Shown: positions 26,601 through 35,071 of the stretch, piece by piece
Layout: each line of letters opens with the position of its first letter
Numbering within the stretch: the stretch's first letter is position 1
Source: JAJRAN01 sp963827135
GTDB taxonomy: Archaea; Thermoplasmatota; Thermoplasmata; Methanomassiliicoccales; UBA472
DNA length: 64,000 bases
Reading direction: 5' to 3'
NCBI GenBank assembly: GCA_963827135.1
Contig: CAWGZX010000004.1
Coordinates: forward strand, 62,001 to 126,000
Program-made: the position numbers and the translations under genes
Notes under the pieces: generated by a model
Told to the model about the DNA's origin: nothing
Databases searched by the model: none
What the model saw: the letters and a program-made list of their open reading frames with translations, nothing else

Positions 26601-27137
26601 TCAAGTTACGAGGATGGCAATGAAATTCATAATTGCTAATCGATCAAGGTTCGACGCAAGAAAATCAACTCGAATGGCATTAGAGCCAGTATCGGCATGA
26701 ATGTCAGTAATAACATTCCCATCAGAGCTTCTAACAAGGACCCCACTTTTTTTGGCCCCCTCATAGGAGCCAAGATTGGATTTATACTTAAAAGCATCAG
26801 ATTTGCACAGGACCTGGCCAGATCTGTCCTTAAGGGTACAAGGGAATCGAGTCTTGTTGCCTAATATGCCCGTCATGGAACCCCCTCCTTCGAAAAACCC
26901 ACGCACCTGATTCAGCGAATCGTAAATTAGAATCCTAGTTGCCAGTCCCGTCTTCCCTTCCATTCTTACCTCACTTATTCTTAAGCCTTCACTGTTCTCA
27001 AAATAATAGGGGACTGCCTTTTGTTGGCCAACTAATTGGCCCAATAGATTGCCCTCGAGGTCCTTAATCTCATATTTCACGGTCAGCAGTTTTACTTTCG
27101 TTGGCGGACCAATCAATAAAACGTCCCTGTCGAACAT
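26601..27137 (-). CDS. LURP-one/Tubby-like barrel domain protein
   Basis: A 178-residue all-beta protein that resembles the LURP-one-related/phospholipid-scramblase-like (Tubby C-terminal) fold: MFDRDVLLIGPPTKVKLLTV, YEIKDLEGNLLGQ, repeated strand-turn units and a C-terminal hydrophobic helix NLDRLAIMNFIAILV. Function unknown; members of the superfamily bind membranes or phosphoinositides. The codon use is more AT-rich than its neighbours. Stand-alone gene. Confidence 0.6.
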   Translation of the reverse strand: MFDRDVLLIGPPTKVKLLTVKYEIKDLEGNLLGQLVGQQKAVPYYFENSEGLRISEVRMEGKTGLATRILIYDSLNQVRGFFEGGGSMTGILGNKTRFPCTLKDRSGQVLCKSDAFKYKSNLGSYEGAKKSGVLVRSSDGNVITDIHADTGSNAIRVDFLASNLDRLAIMNFIAILVT

Positions 27138-27250
27138 ATCCGCATTCCCCTATAAGTCCTTGATAACAATTGGAATGCAATTTATGTTAAAATAAGTAAT
27201 TTGTTAGAGTTGCCTTGAGGTTCGGACTCTAAAGATAACAGGATGATAAG

Positions 27251-27322
27251 TGGACAAGGGGGGATTCGAACCCCCGGCTTCCGCCTTGCGAAGGCGGCGA
27301 TCTTCCGCTGATCTACTTGCCC
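27251..27322 (-). tRNA. tRNA-Ala (anticodon CGC)
   Basis: Complete cloverleaf: acceptor GGGCAAG/CTTGTCC with the G3-U70 wobble pair that marks alanine tRNAs, anticodon arm CCGCC-TTCGCAA-GGCGG with anticodon CGC, T arm GGGGG-TTCGAAT-CCCCC, discriminator A. CCA is not encoded and no intron is present. Confidence 0.96.
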
Positions 27323-27393
27323 GTTGGGTCAGTGCAATGAAGGAGAGGAATATATACTTGTCCGTGTGGCTGAGCGACTCTCATCTGCTGGAG

Positions 27394-27981
27394 CTAGAAC
27401 CCGCCTACGTTATTAGTCCGCTCCCTCCGTGCTAGATTCTCAATTATCTCGAAGAACTGCTCGACCTTCAATTGTGATATCCCTTTTTCTATATTAGAGA
27501 GAATGAATCCAGACTCGTCCTCTTTGATGACCTTCAATGGAATTTCGTATATTACCACTGCGTTCTTCGCCCATGACTCGTACTCAATCCTTAGCCCAGT
27601 TGAGGGGGTCCTTCGCCTAGGTTATCACCGTAACCGAGCAATCGAGGCGAGCCTGGCTCAAAGTTACCGAAGGTATCCCCGGCTCGGACGTCTTCGACCT
27701 ATCGACCAACATCCTCATCAGATGCGTGTCGAGGAGCGCTGTCATCCGGACGCAGAGCTCCATCGAAATCGCCAAGCGCTCCAAGGTTATCTCCCTCGCC
27801 CGCTTGTCCGCCTGCAAGGTCCTAGCCTGGGAGATCTCTTGGTTGGCACACCTGGCTTGCTGAGCCTATCCACGATGTTCCTGAAGGAGAGGAAGGCATC
27901 ATTCAACTCGGACATGAACCTTGCATGGTCATCCCTCGAAAAATCATTTCTCGATGCCTGTCGAAACACTGACGAAATCAA
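27394..27981 (-). pseudogene. Unrecognised protein, frameshifted and with an in-frame TAG
   Basis: A leftward gene of about 190 residues is spread over three frames: SRNDFSRDDHARFMSELNDA (27981 down to about 27845), then EISQARTLQADKRAREITLE to about 27620, an in-frame TAG, then GLRIEYESWAKNAVVIYEIP to the stop at 27394. All pieces have coding character, and the TTG start overlaps the stop of the upstream SemiSWEET gene (TTGA). I do not recognise the family. Two frame changes plus a stop make true decay more likely here than in genes with a single indel. Confidence 0.6.
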
Positions 27982-28256
27982 ACCTTCTGGTTACGGTTAC
28001 GGCCATATCTCAGGATGAGGACGATAATTATTAAATTGAGCGCGAGGGCGATGGCGTTCCAAAGGATCAATGGAAGCGAATCAAGCAATATCCCATAGAT
28101 CAACCATATGAACAGTCCAATACCGATGAGGATGGGCATGAACAGGGACAGGTCCCCCATGCTCTTGCTTCGATATCCCTTTACGATCTGTGGCAAGAAG
28201 CCAATGGTGGTAAGGAATCCTGCCAATAGGCCCAGGGCTATCCACTGGTCCATCAT
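27978..28256 (-). CDS. SemiSWEET/PQ-loop family small sugar transporter
   Basis: A 92-residue, three-helix membrane protein with the PQ-loop motif GFLPQIVKGYRSKS in helix 1 and the YGILLDSLPLILWNAIA loop-helix, matching bacterial and archaeal SemiSWEETs. These dimerise to transport sugars; substrate not determined here. Lies 6 bp downstream of purB on the same strand, so probably co-transcribed. Confidence 0.85.
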   Translation of the reverse strand: MMDQWIALGLLAGFLTTIGFLPQIVKGYRSKSMGDLSLFMPILIGIGLFIWLIYGILLDSLPLILWNAIALALNLIIIVLILRYGRNRNQKV

Positions 28257-28262
28257 CGCACC

Positions 28263-29618
28263 TTAGGACTGTTTCGTGACCCTTTTAGCTCTGGCCACGA
28301 CCTTGTCCACCATTTGCGGCGCGGACCCGATGTAGCTCGAGTAGTCCATGATGCTGTCCAGCTCCTTGGCGCTCATCACCCTTGTGACATCCTTGCACTT
28401 CAGAAGCACGTCCTTGAGGTGCTTCTCCTGCTTCTCGGCTGCCAAGCTTGCCCGTCTCACCACTTCGTGCGCGTCCTGCCTACCGATCCCCTTACCCACT
28501 AACGCCAGCATGACCGCCTCGGACATGACCATGCCCTTCGAGGACTCCAGGTTGGCGATCATCCTCTCCTTGTACACCTTGAGGCCTGAGAACACCTGGG
28601 CCGTCTTGATCAGGATATCATCGGTGAGCACGAACATATGCGGTATGATGAAGCGCTCAGCGCTCGAGTTCGATAGGTCCCTCTCGTGCCAGAGCACCAT
28701 GTCCTCGTAGGCGGCTGGGACGAAGCAGCGCACGATCCTCGCCAAACCGCAAAGGTTCTCGGAGAGCATCGGGTTCCGCTTCTGGGCCATGGTGCTGGAG
28801 CCGACCTGCTTCTTCTCATCGAAGGCTTCCATGGCCTCCCCTATCTCCGTCCTTTGCAGGTTGCGTACCTCGGTCGCGTAACGCTCGCAAGCTGTCGCCA
28901 GAATAGCGAGGAAGGAGGCTAGCTCCGCGTAACGGTCTCGGCATACGATCTGGGTAGCGGCCTCCTCAACCTGCAGGCCGAGGTCCTTCATTACCAGGTC
29001 CTGCACCTCGAAGAAGCTCTCGCCGAAGCCGGCCCCAGTGCCAACCGCTCCGGACATCTTGCCCACGCATACCCTCGGCCGCAGCTCCCTCAAGCGCTCC
29101 AGGTCGCGCATCATCTCGCTCGTGTACCCGGCGATCTTGAAACCGAAGGTGGTGGGTATGGCGAACTGGCCGTGCGTCCTGGCGACCATCACGGTGCTGC
29201 GGTGCTTGACCGCTAGGTCGGCCAGTACCTTGATCAGCCCGATCAGGTCCTCCTCGATCAGGTCCAGGGCCTGCTTGATCTGCAATGCCATGCCCGTGTC
29301 AACCATGTCGTTGGATGTGGCTCCAAGATGAACGTACTTGCCCGACGGACCGCTCTTTTCGGTGATCGCCTTAACCATGGCCATGACGTCGTGCTTGGTC
29401 TCCGCCTCTATCTCCTTGACCCTCGACAGTGTCACCTTACCTGTCATGCAGGTCTTGGCGATGCGCTCCGCGTCCTTCTTGGGTATGTTGCCGACCTTGG
29501 CGTGCGCTAACGCGAGCGCCGCCTCCACCTTTAACTGGGTCCTAAGGCGGTTATCCTCGCTCAGGACCTCCTTCATGACCTCCCTGCCGTACCGGTAATC
29601 CAAGGGACAGATTAGCAT
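28263..29618 (-). CDS. purB: Adenylosuccinate lyase
   Basis: Fumarase/aspartase superfamily lyase acting twice in purine synthesis (SAICAR to AICAR, adenylosuccinate to AMP). 451 residues. Visible blocks are PLDYRYGREVM at the start, the first active-site histidine block VHLGATSNDMVDTG, and the superfamily signature GSSTMAQKRNPMLSEN. Starts at 29618 with the conserved MLICPLDYRYG. Housekeeping gene leading a short leftward transcript with the SemiSWEET gene. Confidence 0.96.
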   Translation of the reverse strand: MLICPLDYRYGREVMKEVLSEDNRLRTQLKVEAALALAHAKVGNIPKKDAERIAKTCMTGKVTLSRVKEIEAETKHDVMAMVKAITEKSGPSGKYVHLGATSNDMVDTGMALQIKQALDLIEEDLIGLIKVLADLAVKHRSTVMVARTHGQFAIPTTFGFKIAGYTSEMMRDLERLRELRPRVCVGKMSGAVGTGAGFGESFFEVQDLVMKDLGLQVEEAATQIVCRDRYAELASFLAILATACERYATEVRNLQRTEIGEAMEAFDEKKQVGSSTMAQKRNPMLSENLCGLARIVRCFVPAAYEDMVLWHERDLSNSSAERFIIPHMFVLTDDILIKTAQVFSGLKVYKERMIANLESSKGMVMSEAVMLALVGKGIGRQDAHEVVRRASLAAEKQEKHLKDVLLKCKDVTRVMSAKELDSIMDYSSYIGSAPQMVDKVVARAKRVTKQS

Positions 29619-29884
29619 AGACCGACCGCGAGGAATATGGGCCCAGTGCTATATAGGATATCTATACGAGGATCATGGCTCTATTACGCCGAAAATTACC
29701 TGGGGGAGAGAAGGCCTCAGTCCAGCATTAAGATTCTAAGTTTATACATATATGTCGTTCGATAAATGTTGATTTTGTCGGGTAAAGTCCGATACCAGCA
29801 TTTTATTCCACTTTTCCAGATATGATAAAGGTAAGAAAAGATTAAGAAGCCTGTCGGATTATATTCGGAAAAGGCGGATTGCTG

Positions 29885-31486
29885 ATGAAGGATGGATATC
29901 GTGGGCGTATACCAGTAGAATTGTTGAACTTTTTCCGCGCCCCCGGAGGCCACTCGCTCTTGATTAAGGGCGATGCTGGTACCGGCAAGACCACTCTCGC
30001 GCTGCAGCTGATAGAGGAGCTGTCGGACGAGCAGCCTGACTACTACCTCTCCACCCGCGTCTCGGACGAGGCGCTCTACCGCCAGTTCCCCTGGCTCGAG
30101 GAAAAGGCCAAGCGCAATGACATCCTCAAGGCGGGGAAGGCCTTCCTCACCAAGACCAAGGCCCCGTCCTTCCGAGGCATGGAGGACTACCAGCACGACT
30201 CCACCCTAAGGGTGGCCAAGGACCTGCTCAAGGTGCTCGGGAAGGGAGATTCCTCCAGCCCCATGGTGGTCCGCTCCGAGCTCATGAAGCTCGAGGGTCA
30301 GATCGAGTCCGGGGAAGGGGACGACTCAGGCGCCATGCCCGGTGAATTGACCGAGGACGGCATGGTCCTCGACATAGGGGTCATGCTCCCCGAGATGGAG
30401 CTGGCCTACGATATGGCTGAGGCCAACCTTCCTAACAAGACGCTCATCGTCCTCGATTCCATCGACGCGCTCTCGGAGCATTACGGCATCAGCTCCCAGA
30501 AGATCATGAACACCCTGCAGAAGGACCTGGTTGAGCACTCCGGCACCAACATCGCCTATGTCATGGAGACGTCGGAGAGGAACATCTACGACTACCTTGG
30601 GGATGGAGTGGTCCGGCTCTTCAACGCCCAGAAGGATGGACGGAGGGTGCGCGAGCTCATCATCGAGAAGCTGCGCGGCCAGATGGTCATGCGCTGGAAG
30701 TACCCGTTCACGCTGGTGGACGGGAGGCTACGCGTCTTCGAGACCAACTGGTTCAACATCCCCGAGGAGCTGGACGCCCACGTCCCCATCGCCGATCCGG
30801 CGGCGGACAGCGTCTCCACCGGCAACGAGTCCATCGACCGGGAGCTCGGCGGATTGCGCCGGGGATCGGTCGTGCTGCTGGAGATAGGCGAGAGCGTGCC
30901 GCAGGACATCGTGAGGGCGATCGAGTACACCCTCATCGCCGACTTCCTTTCCAAGAAGAGGGGCATCATCTGGTTCCCGCTCTTCGCCATCAACTATGAC
31001 ACGTTGGACAGGCAGATGCGCCGCATGGTCTCCAAGGATGCCTTGAGCGGCTGCCTAAGGGTGCTAGACCACGATGCCCCGATGGACAAGAGCTACGACT
31101 TCGTCAGCGTGATCGAGGGCTCGGACGCGGCCCAGGATCTGAGGCTGAACTCGCTGCGCTTCATGCTCTCCCGCTCCGCGATCGAACCATACATGTCGAT
31201 ACTCGGCTTCGATTCGTTGGAGGCGCTCTACGGCCCCTCCGTCCTGCCGGACACCTTCGTGCACATGGAGGCGATGAAGCGCGCTGGCAATGTCGTGCTG
31301 GCGGAGGCGACCACCTCCTGCGCATCGCTGAAGCAGGTCGCGCACCAGGCGAGGATCCACCTCAAGCTGGAATCGCTGGCCGGAACGGTCATGATCTGCG
31401 GCTTGAAGCCCGCCTCGCCCTACTACTACCTCGACTTCGATATGGCGAAGGAGAAGATCGCCCCGCGCCTCGTCCCGATGGTATGA
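29885..31486 (+). CDS. GvpD-like P-loop ATPase (RecA/KaiC superfamily)
   Basis: A protein of about 533 residues with a RecA-type ATPase domain: FFRAPGGHSLLIKGDAGTGK, Walker A at residues 29-36, and TLIVLDSIDALSEHYG as Walker B. The arrangement RIPVELLNFFRAPGG is typical of the archaeal GvpD P-loop family. A second, degenerate domain starts near residue 300 (DRELGGLRRGSVVLLEIGES), giving a KaiC-like tandem. No gas-vesicle genes are nearby, so a regulatory role for the many Thermoplasmatota members is more likely. ATG 29885 or TTG 29879. Followed by two winged-helix genes. Confidence 0.78.
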   Translation: MKDGYRGRIPVELLNFFRAPGGHSLLIKGDAGTGKTTLALQLIEELSDEQPDYYLSTRVSDEALYRQFPWLEEKAKRNDILKAGKAFLTKTKAPSFRGMEDYQHDSTLRVAKDLLKVLGKGDSSSPMVVRSELMKLEGQIESGEGDDSGAMPGELTEDGMVLDIGVMLPEMELAYDMAEANLPNKTLIVLDSIDALSEHYGISSQKIMNTLQKDLVEHSGTNIAYVMETSERNIYDYLGDGVVRLFNAQKDGRRVRELIIEKLRGQMVMRWKYPFTLVDGRLRVFETNWFNIPEELDAHVPIADPAADSVSTGNESIDRELGGLRRGSVVLLEIGESVPQDIVRAIEYTLIADFLSKKRGIIWFPLFAINYDTLDRQMRRMVSKDALSGCLRVLDHDAPMDKSYDFVSVIEGSDAAQDLRLNSLRFMLSRSAIEPYMSILGFDSLEALYGPSVLPDTFVHMEAMKRAGNVVLAEATTSCASLKQVAHQARIHLKLESLAGTVMICGLKPASPYYYLDFDMAKEKIAPRLVPMV

Positions 31487-31531
31487 TTATCATCTAGCGA
31501 AACGATAAAACCATCTGGATAGGCATTTCTC

Positions 31532-31549
31532 GCTATCTCTTTTGATAGC
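31532..31549. promoter_or_regulatory. Palindromic operator, TATC-N6-GATA (site 2)
   Basis: GCTATC-TCTTTT-GATAGC, a 6-bp inverted repeat with a 6-bp spacer, ending 13 bp before the TATA box CTTTAAAA (31563-31570) of the winged-helix gene at 31593. Same half-site variant (GATAGC) as site 6 ahead of the paralogue at 53468. Confidence 0.68.
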
Positions 31550-31562
31550 TAGAACCTAAGGG

Positions 31563-31570
31563 CTTTAAAA
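31563..31570 (+). promoter_or_regulatory. TATA box of the 31593 winged-helix gene
   Basis: CTTTAAAA centred about 27 bp before ATG 31593, so the mRNA is predicted to be leaderless. Operator site 2 lies just upstream. Confidence 0.55.
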
Positions 31571-31592
31571 CCGGGCGACCCTCGAGCGTACC

Positions 31593-31937
31593 ATGGACGA
31601 CGGCATTCATAAGGAGCAAGAGATGTCACGGCTAATGGCCGACGATTACGCAGGCAAGATCATGAGTGCCACCTACGGGAAGGCGATGTCCATACAAGAG
31701 ATATCCCGCATCTGCGAGATACCCATCGCCGTTGCCTATCGCCGGGTCGGGAGAATGGAGGAGGTCGGCCTGGTGAAGTGCGTGAGGGAGGAGGAAGCCT
31801 ATCGAGGGAAGAAGGTGCGCTTCTACATGTGCGCCGTCGACTCACTTCAGCTCTGCTTCGAGAAAGGGCACTTCACCGTCCAGGTCCAGCCCAACACCGA
31901 ACTGGCATACATGGAAAAAGAGAAGGCCACCAGCTGA
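31593..31937 (+). CDS. Winged-helix (ArsR-like) transcriptional regulator
   Basis: A 114-residue DNA-binding protein: DDYAGKIMSATYGKAMSIQE, then helix-turn-helix ISRICEIPIAVAYRRVGRME and the wing EEAYRGKKVRFYMC. It closely resembles the 115-residue protein at 53468 and, less closely, the next gene. All three have the C-x-IPIA-(A/V)-YRR recognition helix. Two of them have a TATC-N6-GATA palindrome and TATA box at the same spacing upstream, which suggests autoregulation by this family (inference). Follows the GvpD-like gene. Confidence 0.83.
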   Translation: MDDGIHKEQEMSRLMADDYAGKIMSATYGKAMSIQEISRICEIPIAVAYRRVGRMEEVGLVKCVREEEAYRGKKVRFYMCAVDSLQLCFEKGHFTVQVQPNTELAYMEKEKATS

Positions 31938-31971
31938 GCGGCCTTCTAGCTAGCGACTGGAAGACGCGCCT

Positions 31972-32487
31972 ATGCACTCCGAAGCATGGTCAAGCAAATA
32001 TAAGCCTAGTCCCATTATCCCTAAGGATAACCAGGATGGAGCGGATGGGGGAATTGGCAGGGTAGACCTTCTCAGGACTTCTCAGCTATTGACCGACGAG
32101 TATTCTGTAAAGATATTAGTGGCGACGATACGCGTCCCCAAGTCCGCCCAGGACATCTCCGATGCCTACAACATCCCCATCGCCGCCTGCTACCGCCGCA
32201 TCCGCGACCTGGAGCAGGAAGGCTTGCTAGTGTGCACGGAAAGGAAGCTTTCCCGGCAAGGTAAGCGCGTCTCCTACTATCTGAGCATGCTCAAGTCCGC
32301 CTACGTGTACTTCGAGAACGGCCATCTTCGGGTCAAGTTCGAGCTGAAGACCGGCGGCGCGGACCAGTACGGCACGGACTGGCACGAGATCCCCCTGGAG
32401 GGAGGGGCCAAGCCTGCACCGCCCCCGAGCAAGGAGCAGGATGACGACCTCGATGACCTAGACGACCTCGAGGACGACGGCGCCTGA
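31972..32487 (+). CDS. Winged-helix transcriptional regulator with acidic C-terminal tail
   Basis: Paralogue of the preceding gene: LTDEYSVKILVATIRVPKSA, recognition segment YNIPIAACYRRIRDLEQEG and wing RQGKRVSYYLS, extended by an acidic Asp-rich tail (DDDLDDLDDLEDDGA). The start is uncertain. ATG 31972 gives 171 residues, but a TATA-like AAATATAA at 31996-32003 and operator site 3 at 32014-32031 lie inside that reading. The functional start may therefore be TTG 32089, directly at the conserved domain. Confidence 0.78.
   Translation: MHSEAWSSKYKPSPIIPKDNQDGADGGIGRVDLLRTSQLLTDEYSVKILVATIRVPKSAQDISDAYNIPIAACYRRIRDLEQEGLLVCTERKLSRQGKRVSYYLSMLKSAYVYFENGHLRVKFELKTGGADQYGTDWHEIPLEGGAKPAPPPSKEQDDDLDDLDDLEDDGA
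32014..32031. promoter_or_regulatory. Palindromic operator, TATC-N6-GATA (site 3)
   Basis: ATTATC-CCTAAG-GATAAC, located about 11 bp downstream of the TATA-like AAATATAA (31996-32003), so it would cover the predicted transcript start. That position fits repression rather than activation (inference). Confidence 0.58.
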
Positions 32488-32595
32488 TGCTGGCTTGGGC
32501 CATTTCTCGGTTAATCCATGCGAAAGGGTTATAAACGGTAGTCAGTATGTGGATTCGCTTTATTTGGTGTCTGTTAGACGATTGAGCGTGAACTT

Positions 32596-33465
32596 ATGAG
32601 TGAATTGTTGGAGGAACTGGACCAAAAGAGACAGTACAACAACAACGAGGCGGAGAAGCATAGAAGGCTCCGTGACGAGTTGAACGAGGAGACGAAGAGA
32701 TGGGTGCAGAAGAGGGACGAGCTCAATGCCAAGGTGCGCGAGCTGGTGGAGGAAGCGGCGAAGCGCCGCCAGACCCGAGACTCCCTCAACGTCCAGGTGC
32801 GCGAGGCGAAGGAGCAGCGCGACGTCTGGAACAAGAAGGTGAACGAGCTCAACGAGGCCGTCACCAACCTGAAGAAGACCAACCTGCCCAGGGAAGGCCC
32901 GCCCATCGCCAAGCTGAAGAAGGAGCTCAAGGCCTTAGAGTTCAAACAGATGACCTCGGTACTGACCGTGGAGAAGGAGCGCGAGCTGATCGAGCAGCTC
33001 TCCGAGATGCAGAAGCTCATCAAGGAGAGGGAGAAGGCGCTCGAGGCCAACGACGAGGTCCGCAACGCCATCCGCTCCCTGCGCGAGGCGAAGGACAAGG
33101 CCGAAGGTTATCACCGCCAAGTGGGAGAGCTAGCAGAGAAGGCTCAGACCGAGCACGACGAGATGATCAAGCTCTACGAGCAGGCCGACACTCTAAGGAA
33201 AGAGGCGGACGAGGCTCAGGAGAAGTTCATCGAGACCAAGCTCAAGGCGGACGATGAGCACAAGAAGCACATCGAGCACATCCGACAGGTGCATGATTAC
33301 GACAAGATATTAACAGGCTTGAAGCAGAAAGCCCGCAAGGCCCGGAAGAAGAAGGAGGAGACCGCGGCTATGAAAGAGGCCGAGGATATCTTCGAGAAGT
33401 TCAAGAAGGGCGAGAAGCTAAGCACCGAGGACCTGATGGCCCTGCAGAAGTCTGGCTATCTGTGA
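32596..33465 (+). CDS. Archaeal coiled-coil protein (COG1340 type)
   Basis: A 289-residue protein, almost entirely charged coiled coil from about residue 5 to 260, with a short C-terminal motif EDIFEKFKKGEKLSTEDLMA. It matches the plan of the conserved archaeal coiled-coil family sometimes misnamed phosphoserine phosphatase. Often near translation or SRP genes; here srp54 follows after a 260-bp gap. Precise role unknown. The TATA-like GTTATAAA at 32528 lies upstream. Confidence 0.82.
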   Translation: MSELLEELDQKRQYNNNEAEKHRRLRDELNEETKRWVQKRDELNAKVRELVEEAAKRRQTRDSLNVQVREAKEQRDVWNKKVNELNEAVTNLKKTNLPREGPPIAKLKKELKALEFKQMTSVLTVEKERELIEQLSEMQKLIKEREKALEANDEVRNAIRSLREAKDKAEGYHRQVGELAEKAQTEHDEMIKLYEQADTLRKEADEAQEKFIETKLKADDEHKKHIEHIRQVHDYDKILTGLKQKARKARKKKEETAAMKEAEDIFEKFKKGEKLSTEDLMALQKSGYL

Positions 33466-33581
33466 TCGGCAAACCTTTTCCCGCAATCCCTTAAACATTT
33501 GTTCCTTTTGCTTATATACTTACTTAACATCCTTAACGCAATCGTTTTAGCAATCTTTATATAGCCATGTAGAGATAATAG

Positions 33582-33662
33582 GAGCTCGGGAAGGTCTGGG
33601 CTAGTTTTCAGAGTGCATCCCATCCCTTCTGATCAGGCTAGCCCTTCCCAACCCTTTTTTTT
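33582..33662 (+). ncRNA. Candidate structured small RNA upstream of srp54
   Basis: A TATA box (CTTTATATAG at 33555-33564) lies about 25 bp before a long hairpin. Pairing is GGGAAGG (33588-33594) with CCTTCCC (33643-33649), then GCTAG (33600-33604) with CTAGC (33638-33642), and TCAGA (33608-33612) with TCTGA (33628-33632), followed by eight T residues at 33655-33662. It has no open reading frame. It could be an independent small RNA or an elaborate terminator of the coiled-coil gene; the separate promoter favours the former. It is far too short for SRP RNA. Confidence 0.55.
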
Positions 33663-33724
33663 CCTAAATTGCTGGGCAAGGATTATCTAGTGTCATTGCT
33701 TAGCTGTCCGAAAGGTGAGATGGA

Positions 33725-35071
33725 GTGGTATTGGAAGGCCTGGGGCAGTCCTTGCGAGGGGTGCTAAACAAGATAGCCAAGGCGAACACCATAGACGAGC
33801 CCTTGGTCAAGGAGGTCTCCCGCGACATTCAGAGAGCCTTGCTACAAGCGGACGTGAACGTTCAGCTCGTCCTAAGCCTCACCAAGGAGGTTGAGCGGAG
33901 GGCGCTCAACGAGAAGCCCCCTGCGGGCATGACCCTGAGGGAGCACGTGATCAAGATCATCTACGAGGAGCTGGTGAAGATCCTCGGGCATCCCCGGCAG
34001 CTCCCCTTGACCAAGCAGACCATACTCATGGTCGGGCTCTACGGACAAGGCAAGACCACGCAGACCGGGAAGCTGGGAAGGTACCTGCACAAGCGGGGCC
34101 TCAAGGTCGGCTTGATCGCCGCGGACGTCCATCGTCCGGCAGCCTACGACCAGCTAGTTCAGATAGGCGAGAAGATAGGAGTGCCGGTCTTCGGCATGCC
34201 GGGAGAGAAGGACGCGGCCAAGATAGTCGCCGAGGGCATGAGGCACTTCCATGGCATGGACGTAAAGATCATCGATACTTCGGGCCGTCACGCCCTCGAG
34301 GTCGACCTGATCTCGGAGATCAAGAGGGTGGCAGATGTCGCGAAGGCGGACGAGCGCATCCTCGTCCTCGATGCTTCGGTCGGCCAACAGGCCGGACCGC
34401 AGGCCCAGGCGTTCCACGACGCGGTCGGGGTGACCAGCGTGATACTCACCAAGATGGACGGCTCCGCAAAGGGCGGGGGGGCGTTATCGGCGGTCTCCAA
34501 GACCCAAGCGTCCATTGTCTTCATAGGCACGGGCGAGCACCTCGAGGACCTCGAGACCTTCAACCCCGAGCGCTTCATCTCCCGACTACTGGGCATGGGG
34601 GACATCCAATCGCTCCTGGAGAAGGCGAAGGAGACCATGACCGAGGAGCAGGCCATGGAGACCACCAAGAAGATCATGTCCGGCCGCTTCACCCTGACGG
34701 AGATGTACGAGCAGATGGAGATGGTCTCGAACATGGGGCCCCTCAAGAAGCTGCTGTCCATGATCCCGGGTTTCGGGATGCCGGGGATGACCGACAAGAT
34801 CAACGTCGAAGAGACCCAGAGGAGGCTCGCTATCTTCCGAGTCATCATGGACTCGATGACCGAGGAGGAGATGGAGGATCCCAAGGTCATAAAGTCCTCG
34901 AGGGTCAGCCGCATCGCCAAGGGCGCGGGCGTCGATCCCAAGGAGGTGAGGGCGCTGCTGCATCAGTACAATACCTCGAAAAAGGCGGTCAAGGGGCTCA
35001 TGGGCAACCGCAAGTTGCGCCGTCAGATGATGAAGCAGCTCGAGTCCGGTGACATGGGGGGCATGCAGTGA
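33725..35071 (+). CDS. srp54: Signal recognition particle protein SRP54
   Basis: GTPase that binds signal sequences and SRP RNA and targets ribosomes to the membrane. 448 residues: N domain (LEGLGQSLRGVLNKIAKANT), G domain with GLYGQGKTTQTGKL, DVHRPAAYDQL, DTSGRHALE and TKMDGSAKGG, and the methionine-rich M domain with LLSMIPGFGMPGM and SRVSRIAKGAGV. GTG 33725 lies 5 bp after GGTGAGATG and gives the canonical MVLEGLGQ start. TrmY overlaps its end. Confidence 0.97.
   Translation: MVLEGLGQSLRGVLNKIAKANTIDEPLVKEVSRDIQRALLQADVNVQLVLSLTKEVERRALNEKPPAGMTLREHVIKIIYEELVKILGHPRQLPLTKQTILMVGLYGQGKTTQTGKLGRYLHKRGLKVGLIAADVHRPAAYDQLVQIGEKIGVPVFGMPGEKDAAKIVAEGMRHFHGMDVKIIDTSGRHALEVDLISEIKRVADVAKADERILVLDASVGQQAGPQAQAFHDAVGVTSVILTKMDGSAKGGGALSAVSKTQASIVFIGTGEHLEDLETFNPERFISRLLGMGDIQSLLEKAKETMTEEQAMETTKKIMSGRFTLTEMYEQMEMVSNMGPLKKLLSMIPGFGMPGMTDKINVEETQRRLAIFRVIMDSMTEEEMEDPKVIKSSRVSRIAKGAGVDPKEVRALLHQYNTSKKAVKGLMGNRKLRRQMMKQLESGDMGGMQ

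Noticed and set aside
27503..28018. Rightward 171-codon frame overlapping the 27.4-28.0 kb region
   Set aside because: The minus strand carries coherent coding pieces with a start overlapping the upstream gene's stop. The plus-strand frame has no motif and is their shadow.
29885..31486. Gas-vesicle synthesis locus
   Set aside because: Only a GvpD-type ATPase is present; no gvpA or other structural gene is nearby. The family is broad in Thermoplasmatota.
33582..33662. SRP RNA upstream of srp54
   Set aside because: The structured transcript is about 80 nt; archaeal SRP RNA is about 300 nt with conserved helix 8 motifs that are absent.
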